Part shown: piece by piece, positions 1 through 7,961 of the stretch
How positions within the stretch are numbered: the stretch's first letter is position 1
Layout of the letters: every line of letters begins with the position of its first letter
NCBI RefSeq assembly: GCF_965279545.1
Contig: NZ_OZ257250.1
Coordinates: 3,658,001-3,722,000 of the forward strand
Reading direction: 5' to 3'
From: Methylibium sp965279545
GTDB taxonomy: Bacteria; Pseudomonadota; Gammaproteobacteria; Burkholderiales; Burkholderiaceae_C
DNA: 64,000 nucleotides
Notes under the pieces: model-generated
What the model was told of the DNA's origin: nothing
Seen by the model: the letters and a program-made list of their open reading frames with translations, nothing else
Databases searched by the model: none
Position numbers and translations under genes: made by a program

Positions 1-90
1 CCGGGCCGTTCAATGAACACCACGCCGGACCTGCCCGGCAGCAATCCACCCCCAAGCGCCTGCCCCGCGACACTCGAAAGGATCCCCGTC

Positions 91-486
91 ATGGTCATGA
101 ATACCCCGAACCGCAACGCCTTCCGTGCCCTGTCGACCCTGACGGCTCTGCTGGTCGCCGTGGCTGGCACCGTCGCACTGCTCGCGACGAGCAGCGACGC
201 CCAGGCCCGCGAACGCAAGGCCACCGTCACCGGGGCGAATGGCAAGACGGCGACGCGCCAGGTCGTGCGCCAGCGCGGCGATGTGAGCTCCAGCACCACC
301 GGGCCGAACGGCAAGACATCGTCGCGCAGCGTCGACCGCCACGCCGGCGGCGCACAGGCGACCGTCACCGGCCCCGAGGGCCAGACCGCGACACGCAGCA
401 CCACGCGCGGCGACGGCAGCTCGTCGAGCACTGTGACCGGCCCGAACGGCCAGACGGTCAACCGCACCGTGACCCGCCAGCCCTGA
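91..486 (+). CDS. Small secreted protein with TGPNGKT-type repeats
   Basis: Unrecognised family; predicted 131-residue exported protein. The ATG at 91 is chosen because GAAAGGAT lies about eight bases upstream; an ATG at 97 is nearly as good, and an ATG at 13 would add residues with no signal-peptide character. The N-terminus has a hydrophobic stretch followed by a likely cleavage site near SDAQA. The mature part is almost entirely imperfect repeats built on T-G-(A/P)-(N/E)-G-(K/Q)-T, seen four times and separated by Arg/Ser-rich linkers (RQVVRQ, SRSVDR, TRSTTR, NRTVTR). Such low-complexity, polar, basic repeats suggest a periplasmic or surface protein, but no function can be assigned. It precedes another small secreted gene by about 60 bases, so the two may be co-transcribed. 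Confidence 0.75.
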   Translation: MVMNTPNRNAFRALSTLTALLVAVAGTVALLATSSDAQARERKATVTGANGKTATRQVVRQRGDVSSSTTGPNGKTSSRSVDRHAGGAQATVTGPEGQTATRSTTRGDGSSSSTVTGPNGQTVNRTVTRQP

Positions 487-544
487 CGCCACGGCCAGCC
501 CCCTGCACCCGTCCAGGGCGAGCCCGCCTCCCACGAGGACCCTC

Positions 545-889
545 ATGAAAGCTTCGCAATCCATCGCCATGCTCGCCGCAGCCCTGTGGCTGGCCGCCGC
601 TCCGCTGGCCGCGGCCGACGGCCCCGGGCAGCGCGCCTGCGGGGACGACCTGCGCCGCCATTGCGGCGACGTGCGCCCCGGCGGCGGCCGCGCCGTCGCC
701 TGCCTGCAGCAGCACCAGGCCGAGCTGTCCGGCAGCTGCCAGGCCGCGCTGCCGGTGCTGGCGCGCTGCAGCGCGGAGATCAGGTCGGTGTGCGGCGAGG
801 CCGCCGCGCCGCGCGAACTGCGCGCCTGCATGCGCCAGGAAACCGCACGCCTGAGTGCCGAATGCCGCGGCGCGGCGGGAGCGCGCTGA
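545..889 (+). CDS. Small cysteine-rich secreted protein
   Basis: A 114-residue protein with a clear signal peptide (hydrophobic AMLAAALWLAAAPLAAA, cleavage near AAA-DG). The mature part holds eight cysteines in a regular pattern (ACGDD, HCGDV, ACLQQ, SCQAA, RCSAE, VCGEA, ACMRQ, ECRGA), resembling the Cys-rich repeat of small periplasmic proteins related to the Golgi GLG1 repeat. Even cysteine number and periplasmic targeting suggest disulfide bonding. Function unknown. It lies 58 bases after the repeat protein and 14 bases before the membrane hydroxylase, all on the same strand, so a small operon is likely. Confidence 0.75.
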   Translation: MKASQSIAMLAAALWLAAAPLAAADGPGQRACGDDLRRHCGDVRPGGGRAVACLQQHQAELSGSCQAALPVLARCSAEIRSVCGEAAAPRELRACMRQETARLSAECRGAAGAR

Positions 890-903
890 CGCGCAGCACG
901 GCC

Positions 904-1803
904 ATGGCGAGCGCCCCGCTGCAGGCCGCGATCCAGGCCGAATGGCTGCCCTGGCTGGGCGCGGCGACGCTCGCCGTGCTGGCCGCGGCGACGCTCGAAG
1001 GCGTGGTGCTCGGCCGGCGCGGCGCGCAGCGCTACGACTGGCGCGCCTACGCCGCGACGCTCGGCGACGCGCTCGGGCGCCGCGCCATCGACGCACTCGG
1101 CCTGTCGATCGCGCTGCCGGCGCTGCGCTGGGCGCACGAGCACCGCCTCACCGACCTCGCACTGGACGGCTGGGTGGCGTTCGCACTGCTGTTCATCGGC
1201 CAGGAGTTCTTCTACTACGGGTACCACCGCGCGGCCCACCGCGTGCGCTGGTTCTGGGCCACGCACGCGGTGCACCACTCGCCCAACGAGCTGACGCTGG
1301 CCTCGGCGCTGCGGCTGGGCTGGACCGGCAAGCTCACCGGCACGGCGCTGTTCTTCGTGCCGCTGGTGTGGCTGGGCTTCCCTCCGGCCGCGGTGCTCGC
1401 GACCGTGGCGCTGAACCTGCTGTACCAGTTCTGGCTGCACGCCACCTGGATCCCGAAGCTCGGCCCGCTGGAGTGGGTGCTGAACACGCCCTCGCACCAC
1501 CGCGTGCACCACGGCAGCAACCCCGAATACCTCGACTGCAACTACGGCGGCGTGCTGATCGTGTTCGACCGCCTGTTCGGCAGCTTCGTCGCCGAGCGCG
1601 ACGAGCTGCCGCCGCGCTACGGCCTGACGACGCCGCTGTACTCCTGCAACCCGCTGCGCATCGCGCTGCACGAGTGGCTGAACCTGGCGCGCGACCTGGC
1701 CGCCGCGCGCGGCTGGCGCCGCCGGCTGCACGTCCTGTTCGGCCCGCCGCCGACCCACCCCGCCCTGCTCGTCCCACCCACCCCCAGGAGTTCGACACGA
1801 TGA
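904..1803 (+). CDS. Sterol desaturase / fatty acid hydroxylase family membrane enzyme
   Basis: A 299-residue integral membrane protein. The three histidine clusters of the di-iron hydroxylase superfamily are present: HRAAH near residue 107, HAVHH near 121 and HHRVHH near 198. They are set between hydrophobic segments (residues about 12-30, 60-90, 145-175). Family members hydroxylate or desaturate lipid substrates using O2; the substrate cannot be deduced. The ATG at 904 gives a protein of normal family length; the frame is open further upstream but there overlaps the preceding secreted-protein gene. The stop overlaps the next start as ATGA, so translation is probably coupled to the lipoprotein downstream. 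Confidence 0.85.
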   Translation: MASAPLQAAIQAEWLPWLGAATLAVLAAATLEGVVLGRRGAQRYDWRAYAATLGDALGRRAIDALGLSIALPALRWAHEHRLTDLALDGWVAFALLFIGQEFFYYGYHRAAHRVRWFWATHAVHHSPNELTLASALRLGWTGKLTGTALFFVPLVWLGFPPAAVLATVALNLLYQFWLHATWIPKLGPLEWVLNTPSHHRVHHGSNPEYLDCNYGGVLIVFDRLFGSFVAERDELPPRYGLTTPLYSCNPLRIALHEWLNLARDLAAARGWRRRLHVLFGPPPTHPALLVPPTPRSSTR

Positions 1804-2738
1804 CTGCTTCCTCCCCGACCCCGCCCCGGCTGGCCCTGCTGCCTGCCGCCGCGCTCCTTGCGCTGCTGTCCGCCTGCGGCGGCGGTGGCGACACGGCCAG
1901 CGACACCACCGTCTCGGCCGAGACCACCGAAGCGGTCAGCGCCAACAGCCTGTCAATGACCGAGGACAGTGCGAACGCCGCGTCGGCGACGCTGGCGACC
2001 GCCCAGGCCGTCGTCGCCGGCGTGCAGGCCAGCCAGACCCATGCCTGCGCCGGCGGCGGCACGGCGGTCTACTCCGTCAGCGGCGGCAGTCTGGGCGGTG
2101 CGACGAACGGCCAGCTCGACGCCGGTGAGGTTTACAGCCTGCAGTTCCACAGCTGCGTCGGCAGCGCCGGTGCGGCCAGCATCGACGGCACGATGACGCT
2201 GGAGGTCACGGCGGCCTCGGCCGGCGCGGTCACGGTGCAGACGAGCACGCAGGGCGTCGTTGTCGCGCTGCCGCGGCGCACGCTGACGCTGAACGGCAGC
2301 TCGACGCTCGCGCAGACCGTCGTCACGAACGGCGCGACGAGCGTGACGACGAACCGCTGGACCTCGCCGCAGATCACGCTCACCAGCCTGCGCAACGCGC
2401 GCACGAGCAGCCTCACGCTGAGCGGCGTGGACTTCACGCGCAGCGTCACCACGACCGGTGGGGTGGTCAGCGGCAGCGCCGGCCAGGGCACGCTCACCCT
2501 CGCAGCCACGCTGCCCAACGGCAGCTGGACCGCCGACATCGCCACGCAGGGCACGGTGAGCTACGACGCCAGCGGCGTGCCGACGGCGGGCAGCTGGCAG
2601 ATCACGTTGCCCCACAACCTCATCGGCCTGCAGGTCGGCGCCGGCACGGCCACGGTCACCGTCGACCACGGGCCGGACGGCACGATCGACCACACCTACA
2701 CCTTCAGCGTGAGCACGCTGTCGTCGCAGGCGGTCTGA
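1800..2738 (+). CDS. Predicted lipoprotein, Ser/Thr-rich, unknown function
   Basis: A 312-residue protein with a lipoprotein signal: a hydrophobic run ends in LLSAC, with the lipid-bearing cysteine at residue 26, followed by GGGGD. The mature part is rich in Thr, Ser, Val and Ala with alternating polar/hydrophobic stretches, consistent with beta structure. No family was recognised. It starts four bases inside the hydroxylase gene (ATGA), so the two are expressed together, which hints at a link with envelope lipid or surface functions. The only later cysteines are two in the first third of the mature protein, possibly a disulfide. Confidence 0.75.
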   Translation: MTASSPTPPRLALLPAAALLALLSACGGGGDTASDTTVSAETTEAVSANSLSMTEDSANAASATLATAQAVVAGVQASQTHACAGGGTAVYSVSGGSLGGATNGQLDAGEVYSLQFHSCVGSAGAASIDGTMTLEVTAASAGAVTVQTSTQGVVVALPRRTLTLNGSSTLAQTVVTNGATSVTTNRWTSPQITLTSLRNARTSSLTLSGVDFTRSVTTTGGVVSGSAGQGTLTLAATLPNGSWTADIATQGTVSYDASGVPTAGSWQITLPHNLIGLQVGAGTATVTVDHGPDGTIDHTYTFSVSTLSSQAV

Positions 2739-2771
2739 AATGAGACTTCTGCGCCGCAACCGGCCCTGGCC

Positions 2772-4217
2772 CTATCGGATTTTCGGTGGGTCCGAATCCT
2801 CGAACACCGTGGTGGCGGCGATCGTGTCCGGGGGCGGCATCGTGGTCGGCACGACCGGCAGGCGGCGCAGCTGCAGCTCGGCCAGCTCGGCATAAAGCGG
2901 CCGGCTCAGCAGCCGCGAGAGGCCGCTGGCGCCCAGCGCCGCGGCCATCAGGCTCAGCACCATCGCATGGCCGTCGACCATTTCCATCACGATGATGAAG
3001 GCGGTGATCGGTGCCTGGGTCACCGCGGCCAGGAAGCCGGCCATGCCGATGGCGATCAGCGCCGCGCCGGCCGGCGAGCCGGTGAGCTGCGCGATGTCGG
3101 CACCGATGCCGGCGCCGATCGATAGCGAGGGCGCGAAGATGCCGCCCGGCACGCCGCTCCAGGTCGACAGCCAGGTGCTGATGAACTTCAGCAGCACGAA
3201 CAGCACCGGCAGACCGGGCTCGCCGCTCAGCATGCCCTTGGTTTCTTCGTAGCCGCTGCCGTAGGTGAGGCCGCCGCTGACCACGCCGATCAGCGCCACC
3301 ACGAAGCCGCAGCCGGCCGCGAAGCGCACCGGGTGGCGCCGCCGCAGCGCGCAGAAGCGGTCGGGCGCGCCGACCAGCGAGACGATCAGCAGCCGCGAGA
3401 ACAGGCCGCCCAGCAGCCCGGCGCACAGCACCACCAGCACGCCGGGCCCCAGCACGCCGGTGTCCAGCCTGCCGACCCGGATGACGCCGAAATAGGTCGA
3501 GTTGCCGAAGGCCGACACCGCCACCAGGCCGGCCAGCACGATCGCGGTGATGATCAGCCCGCTGTTGCGGTTCTCGATCTTGCGCGACAGCTCCTCGATC
3601 GCGAACACCACGCCGGCCAGCGGCGCATTGAAGGCCGCCGCGATGCCGGCCGCGCCGCCAGCGACCAGCAGGCCGTGGTCGGTGACCGTGGAGCGCGCCG
3701 GCAGCCAGCGCCGTGCGTGCAGCATCACCCCGGCGGCCACCTGCACGGAAGGTCCTTCGCGCCCCGCCGACAGGCCGGCGAACAGCGCGCCCGAGGCCAG
3801 CATCAGCTTGGCCACGCTCAGGCGCAGCGACACGAACAGGCCGCGCTGCGACGGCGAGGTGCGCGTGTCCAGCGCCGCCAGCACCTGCGGAATGCCCGAG
3901 CCGGCCGCACCCGGCACCCAGCGCAAGGTGACCCACACCAGCGCCGCGGTACAAGCCGGCAGCCACAGCAGCGGCAGCAGCGCGTGCACGCTGCGCAGCC
4001 ACGCGAAGCCGTCCAGCGCCAGCTCGCTGAGCATCGTGAAGCCCACCACCGCGAGGCCGGCAGCGGCGGCGTAGGCCAGCACCACGGCCCGGTCGCGCCA
4101 GGCGCGCCAGTCGACCAGTTCCTGGCGGACGGCCTGGGTGAAGTCGGGTTGCTTGTTCAAGGCTTCAGGGGGTGCGCCGGTTTGCGGGCGCGATGATGCC
4201 CTTTTTAGTGCATGCAA
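2772..4217 (-). CDS. ClC-family chloride channel / Cl-/H+ antiporter
   Basis: A 481-residue polytopic membrane protein of the ClC family. Diagnostic selectivity motifs are present: GSGIP at residues 106-110 and GREGP at 152-156, whose Glu154 matches the gating glutamate. An IEE pair at 207-209 (Glu209) matches the internal proton-transfer glutamate of E. coli ClcA. Having both glutamates suggests a proton-coupled exchanger rather than a pure channel. No C-terminal CBS domains follow the membrane part. Its start faces ssb across about 110 bases that must contain both promoters. In E. coli such proteins act in extreme acid resistance; the role here is not shown. Confidence 0.9.
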   Translation of the reverse strand: MHALKRASSRPQTGAPPEALNKQPDFTQAVRQELVDWRAWRDRAVVLAYAAAAGLAVVGFTMLSELALDGFAWLRSVHALLPLLWLPACTAALVWVTLRWVPGAAGSGIPQVLAALDTRTSPSQRGLFVSLRLSVAKLMLASGALFAGLSAGREGPSVQVAAGVMLHARRWLPARSTVTDHGLLVAGGAAGIAAAFNAPLAGVVFAIEELSRKIENRNSGLIITAIVLAGLVAVSAFGNSTYFGVIRVGRLDTGVLGPGVLVVLCAGLLGGLFSRLLIVSLVGAPDRFCALRRRHPVRFAAGCGFVVALIGVVSGGLTYGSGYEETKGMLSGEPGLPVLFVLLKFISTWLSTWSGVPGGIFAPSLSIGAGIGADIAQLTGSPAGAALIAIGMAGFLAAVTQAPITAFIIVMEMVDGHAMVLSLMAAALGASGLSRLLSRPLYAELAELQLRRLPVVPTTMPPPDTIAATTVFEDSDPPKIR

Positions 4218-4325
4218 GAAGCGGGCGCGGGGCCGCCGGGGCGGCGGGCATAATCATCGGCCGCCCCGGGCTCTGCGGGACGCGGACCTCCAATTCCTCT
4301 CTATCTTCTGCGCGGGAGCAGCGGC

Positions 4326-4850
4326 ATGGCCTCCATCAACAAAGTCATCCTGATCGGCAACCTGGGCCGCGACCCCGAGGTGCGCTACACGCCCAGCGGC
4401 TCGGCCGTGTGCAACATCAGCCTCGCGACCACCCGCAACTGGAAGAACAAGGACAGCGGCGACAAGGTCGAGGAGACCGAGTGGCACCGTGTGGTGTTCT
4501 ACGACCGCCTGGCCGAGATCGCCGGCGAGTACCTGAAGAAGGGCCGCCCGGTCTATGTCGAAGGCCGCCTGAAGACCCGCAAGTGGCAGGACAAGGACGG
4601 TGTCGAGAAATACACCACCGAGATCATCGCCGAACAGATGCAGCTGCTCGGTGGCCGTGAAGGCATGGGCGGCGGCGACGAGGGCGGCGGTGGCGGCTAC
4701 TCGCGTGGCGGTGGCGACGAAGGCGGCGAGGCGCCGCAGCGCGCGGCGCGCCCCCCGCAGCGTCCGGCGACGTCGCGCCAGGCGCCGGCCGCGGCCCCGC
4801 AGAAGTCGGCGACCGGCTTCGACGACATGGACGACGACATTCCGTTCTAA
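4326..4850 (+). CDS. ssb: Single-stranded DNA-binding protein
   Basis: A 174-residue SSB. The N-terminal OB-fold begins MASINKVILIGNLGRDPEVR and covers residues 1 to about 112. It is followed by a Gly-rich flexible linker and the acidic tail DDMDDDIPF, which recruits repair and replication partners. It binds ssDNA as a tetramer during replication, recombination and repair. GGGAG precedes the ATG at suitable distance, and a CATAAT -10-like hexamer lies near 4249. A hairpin just downstream (4906-4929) is a likely terminator. Confidence 0.97.
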   Translation: MASINKVILIGNLGRDPEVRYTPSGSAVCNISLATTRNWKNKDSGDKVEETEWHRVVFYDRLAEIAGEYLKKGRPVYVEGRLKTRKWQDKDGVEKYTTEIIAEQMQLLGGREGMGGGDEGGGGGYSRGGGDEGGEAPQRAARPPQRPATSRQAPAAAPQKSATGFDDMDDDIPF

Positions 4851-4905
4851 CGTTCCTCCGGGGCGGCCCGCGATCCCGCTGGCCGCGTTTCGGTCGCGAC
4901 CCCTC

Positions 4906-4929
4906 GAAGCCCGGCCTCGGTCGGGCTTC
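4906..4929 (+). terminator. Probable terminator hairpin after ssb
   Basis: Perfect 8-bp arms GAAGCCCG (4906-4913) and CGGGCTTC (4922-4929) with an eight-base loop, 55 bases after the ssb stop. No clean T-run follows, only CGCGCTTTGCG, so it may be a weak terminator or an RNA 3' end. Confidence 0.5.
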
Positions 4930-5009
4930 GCGCTTTGCGCGTCCGGTGTTCGCCATAGACCGGTCGGAGCGGCGGTGATGGCCGGCCGGCGGCCCTTATG
5001 CGCTGCGCC

Positions 5010-5062
5010 GCTATCGAACACCGGAAAGCTTCGTTGGCGGCGCAGTGGCGCCTGCCTATCGT
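5010..5062 (+). promoter_or_regulatory. Candidate CysB-type promoter of the ssu operon
   Basis: TCGTTGG at 5031-5037 lies 26 bases upstream (start to start) of the -10-like TATCGT at 5057-5062. This is exactly the spacing of TCGTTCC to the -10 upstream of the mop and sulfate-binding-protein genes. The block in front (GAACACCGGAAAGC) resembles the corresponding block of the mop promoter. The site ends 30 bases before the ssuE start. The assignment to CysB is inference from gene content. Confidence 0.5.
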
Positions 5063-5092
5063 GCAGGCTCTGCATCCGCGACGGGAGCCGCC

Positions 5093-5704
5093 TTGTCCAC
5101 CATCCTCAGCCTGCTCGGCAGCCCGTCGGCGCGCTCGCGCTCCGGTACGCTGCTGGCCCAGCTCGAAGCGCGCCTCGCGCTCGCGCTCGACGACGGGCAT
5201 GCGGTCGTGCGGCTCGCCTTGCGCGAGCTGCCGGCCGAAGCGCTGCTGCGCGGCGACGGGTCGGACCGTGCGATCGCCGGCGCCGTGGCGGCGGTGCGCG
5301 ACGCGCGGCTGCTGCTGATCGCGACGCCGATCTACAAGGCCGCCTACAGCGGCCTGCTGAAGACCTTTCTCGACCTGCTGCCGCTCGATGCGCTGCGCGG
5401 CAAGACCATCGTGCCGCTGGCCACGGGCGGCAGTTCGGCCCACCTGCTGGCGCTCGACTACGCGCTCAAGCCGGTGCTCGCGGCGCTGGGCGCGCGCGAC
5501 ATCCGCGACGCGGTCTACGCCAGCGACGCCCAACTGCCGCCCGACGGCGCGAGCTACGCGCCGGTGCACGAGCTGAACGAGCGGCTCGACCGCGTGCTGG
5601 CCGACCTGCTGGCGCCGCGCGCCGAGCTGCTGCCGGGCCGCCGTGCACCGCCCGGCCCCCGTGCGAGTGCGGTCGAGCTTGCCGCCTTGCGATGTCCGGC
5701 CTGA
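5093..5704 (+). CDS. ssuE: NADPH-dependent FMN reductase of the alkanesulfonate system
   Basis: A 203-residue flavin reductase that supplies reduced FMN to the SsuD monooxygenase. The flavodoxin-like N-terminus ILSLLGSPSARSRSG is the SsuE phosphate-binding loop, and TPIYKAAYSGLLKTFLDLLP carries the family-typical FMN-site segment. The TTG at 5093 is chosen as start because it gives the canonical N-terminus and is preceded five bases upstream by GGGAG; no ATG is suitably placed. It is the first gene of ssuE-ssuA-ssuA-ssuD-ssuC-ssuB, with a shared sulfur-promoter element just ahead of it. Confidence 0.9.
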   Translation: MSTILSLLGSPSARSRSGTLLAQLEARLALALDDGHAVVRLALRELPAEALLRGDGSDRAIAGAVAAVRDARLLLIATPIYKAAYSGLLKTFLDLLPLDALRGKTIVPLATGGSSAHLLALDYALKPVLAALGARDIRDAVYASDAQLPPDGASYAPVHELNERLDRVLADLLAPRAELLPGRRAPPGPRASAVELAALRCPA

Positions 5705-5863
5705 GCGGCCGGCGCCGTCCGATGCCATGTTTCCACTGCTTTGCGCGGGGGCGGTTGCAGGCCGCGTCTCCTTCGCTTGTCTCTGCCTTTGGGCCTGATC
5801 CATCGGCCGTCCCCGTCTTTTCTCGATGCGGCGCCCGCTGGGCGCCTTGAACAGGAGTCTGCA

Positions 5864-6886
5864 ATGACCACTCGATCCTCCCGTCTGAGCCGCCTGCCGC
5901 TGGCGGCGCGCCGCCGCCTGCTCCAGGCCTTCGGCGCCGCGGCCAGCGCCGCCGCACTCGGCACCTGGCCGCTGACCCGGGCGCAGGCCCAGGGCGTGGC
6001 GCGCGAGCCGCTGCGCATCGGCTATCAGAAGTCGGCCAGCCTGTTCGTGCTGCAGAAAGCCCAGGGCTCGCTCGAGAAGCGGCTGGCACCGCTGGGCGTC
6101 GGCGTGAAGTGGGTGGAGTTCCCGGCCGGGCCGCAGTTGCTGGAGGGCCTGAACGTCGGCTCGGTCGACATCGGCCATGTCGGCGAGGCGCCGCCGATCT
6201 TCGCGCAGGCCGCCGGCGCCGACTTCGTCTACATCGGCCACGACCCGGCGGCACCGCAGGCCGAGGCGATCGTGGTGCCGCAGGGCTCGGCGATCAGGAG
6301 CGTGGCCGATCTGAAGGGCAAGAAGGTCGCGCTGAACAAGGGTTCGAACGTGCACTACCTGCTGGTGCGCGCGCTCGAGAAGGCGGGCGTCAAGTACAGC
6401 GAGATCCAGCCGGTCTTCCTGCCGCCGGCCGATGCCCGTGCCGCCTTCGAGAAGGGCGCCGTCGATGCCTGGGCGATCTGGGACCCTTTCCTCGCCGCCG
6501 TCGAAAAGCAGACCGGCGCGCGCGTGCTGGTCGACGGCCGCAACGGCGTCGCCAACAACTACCTGTTCTACCTGGCGGAGCGCAAGTTCATCCAGAAGAA
6601 CCCCGACGTGATCCAGGCCCTGTTCGCCGATTCGGTGGAGCAGGGCCGCTGGCTCAAGGCCGACCTGAAGCGCGCCGCCGCCATCGTCGCGCCGCTGCAG
6701 GGGCTGGACCCGGAGATCGTCGAGCGCGCGCTGAGCCGCTACAACTTCAACGTCACGCCGCTCAGCGAGCAGGTCGCGGCGCAGCAGCAGCAGATCGCCG
6801 ACGTGTTCCACGAGCTCAAGCTGATTCCCAAACCCATCCGCGTGGCCGATGCGCTGCCTGCCGTGCGCGTCGCGCAGAAGCCCTGA
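5864..6886 (+). CDS. ssuA: Aliphatic sulfonate ABC transporter, substrate-binding protein (first copy)
   Basis: A 340-residue periplasmic binding protein for aliphatic sulfonates. The N-terminus has an arginine cluster ARRRLLQAFG followed by an Ala-rich hydrophobic stretch ending RAQAQ, which may be a Tat-type signal. The mature start LRIGYQKSASLFVLQ is characteristic of SsuA. Later motifs WVEFPAGPQLLE, DIGHVGEAPPIFAQAAG and VDAWAIWDPF line the ligand cleft in the family. AGGAG lies seven bases before the ATG. A second, divergent copy follows after nine bases, which is unusual since one binding protein normally serves the transporter. Confidence 0.92.
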   Translation: MTTRSSRLSRLPLAARRRLLQAFGAAASAAALGTWPLTRAQAQGVAREPLRIGYQKSASLFVLQKAQGSLEKRLAPLGVGVKWVEFPAGPQLLEGLNVGSVDIGHVGEAPPIFAQAAGADFVYIGHDPAAPQAEAIVVPQGSAIRSVADLKGKKVALNKGSNVHYLLVRALEKAGVKYSEIQPVFLPPADARAAFEKGAVDAWAIWDPFLAAVEKQTGARVLVDGRNGVANNYLFYLAERKFIQKNPDVIQALFADSVEQGRWLKADLKRAAAIVAPLQGLDPEIVERALSRYNFNVTPLSEQVAAQQQQIADVFHELKLIPKPIRVADALPAVRVAQKP

Positions 6887-6895
6887 GGTGACGTG

Positions 6896-7888
6896 ATGGG
6901 CTTTCATCGACGCGAGTTGCTCTCAGGGGTTCTGGCGCTGGCGACCGGACTGTTCTTCGTGTCCGAAGGGCGCGGTCAGCCGACCGCACCGAAAGAGATC
7001 CGCATCGGCTTCCAGAAGAGCGCCGTCAATCTGGTGATCCTGAAGCAGCAGGGCGCGCTGGAGCGGCGCTTCCCGGCCAGCAAGGTGTCGTGGATCGAGT
7101 TTCCGGCCGGGCCGCAGCTGCTGGAGGCGCTGGCGGTCGGCAGCCTGGAGATCGGGCTGACCGGCGACTCGCCGCCGGTGTTCGCGCAGGCCGCCGGCAA
7201 GGACCTGCGCTACGTCGGGGCCGAGCCGCCGAAGCCGCAGAGTTCGGCCATCCTGGTCAAACCCGAGTCGGCCATTCGCACGCTGGCCGACCTGAAGGGC
7301 AGGAAGATCGCCTTCCAGAAAGGCTCCAGCGCGCACTACCTCGTGGTGCGCGCGCTGGCGAAGGCCGAGCTGCAGTGGAGCGACATCACACCGATCTACC
7401 TGCCGCCGTCGGACGCGCGCGCCGCCTTCGAGCGCGGCAGCGTCGATGCCTGGGCGATCTGGGACCCGTACTACGCGGCGACCGAGCTCGACATCAAGCC
7501 GCGCGTGCTGAGCAACGGTGTCGGCCTGTCGGGCAACAACTCCTTCTACCTCGCGTCGACCGCGTTCACGCAGGACCACCCGCAGGCCGTGCAGGCCCTC
7601 CTCGACGAGCTGACGCGGGCCGATGCCTACGTGCAGTCCAACCGCAAGGAAGCGGCACAGTTCATCGCCGACTTCAGTGGCCTGAGCCTCGCGACCGTGC
7701 ACCTGTTCCTCTCGCGCCGCCCGCCGTCGCCGGTGAAGCCGCTGCCGCCCTCGCTGGTGGCCGACCAGCAGCGCGTGGCCGATGCCTTCCAGCAGCTCGG
7801 CCTGATCCCGAAGCGCGTGACGGTGGCCGAGATCGTCTGGCAGCCGGGCGCCGCGGCCGGCGCGCGGCTGGCCCAGCAGGCGCGCTGA
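6896..7888 (+). CDS. ssuA: Aliphatic sulfonate ABC transporter, substrate-binding protein (second copy)
   Basis: A 330-residue paralogue of the preceding SsuA, with the same landmarks: IRIGFQKSAVNLVILK, WIEFPAGPQLLE, GDSPPVFAQAAG, VDAWAIWDPY. The two are clearly homologous but diverged, with differences around the cleft (HVGEAPP versus LTGDSPP). They may widen the sulfonate range rather than duplicate function. The ATG at 6896 is preferred over the GTG at 6893 because GAGG, overlapping the stop of the upstream gene, is then seven bases away. The signal peptide begins HRRELL, short and possibly Sec- or Tat-dependent. Confidence 0.9.
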   Translation: MGFHRRELLSGVLALATGLFFVSEGRGQPTAPKEIRIGFQKSAVNLVILKQQGALERRFPASKVSWIEFPAGPQLLEALAVGSLEIGLTGDSPPVFAQAAGKDLRYVGAEPPKPQSSAILVKPESAIRTLADLKGRKIAFQKGSSAHYLVVRALAKAELQWSDITPIYLPPSDARAAFERGSVDAWAIWDPYYAATELDIKPRVLSNGVGLSGNNSFYLASTAFTQDHPQAVQALLDELTRADAYVQSNRKEAAQFIADFSGLSLATVHLFLSRRPPSPVKPLPPSLVADQQRVADAFQQLGLIPKRVTVAEIVWQPGAAAGARLAQQAR

Positions 7889-7961
7889 GCTTCGGCTGGC
7901 GCGACACCCGCACAACAACGAACGATCCGTCCACGACGGGCCCCCGAAGGAGAAACGCTCG

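Noticed and set aside
10..1758. Very long open frame on the minus strand (582 codons) opposite the first three genes
   Set aside because: High-GC DNA produces long antisense frames. The translation is Arg/Ala/Gln-rich low complexity with no signal, domain or ribosome site, and the plus-strand genes have clear motifs.
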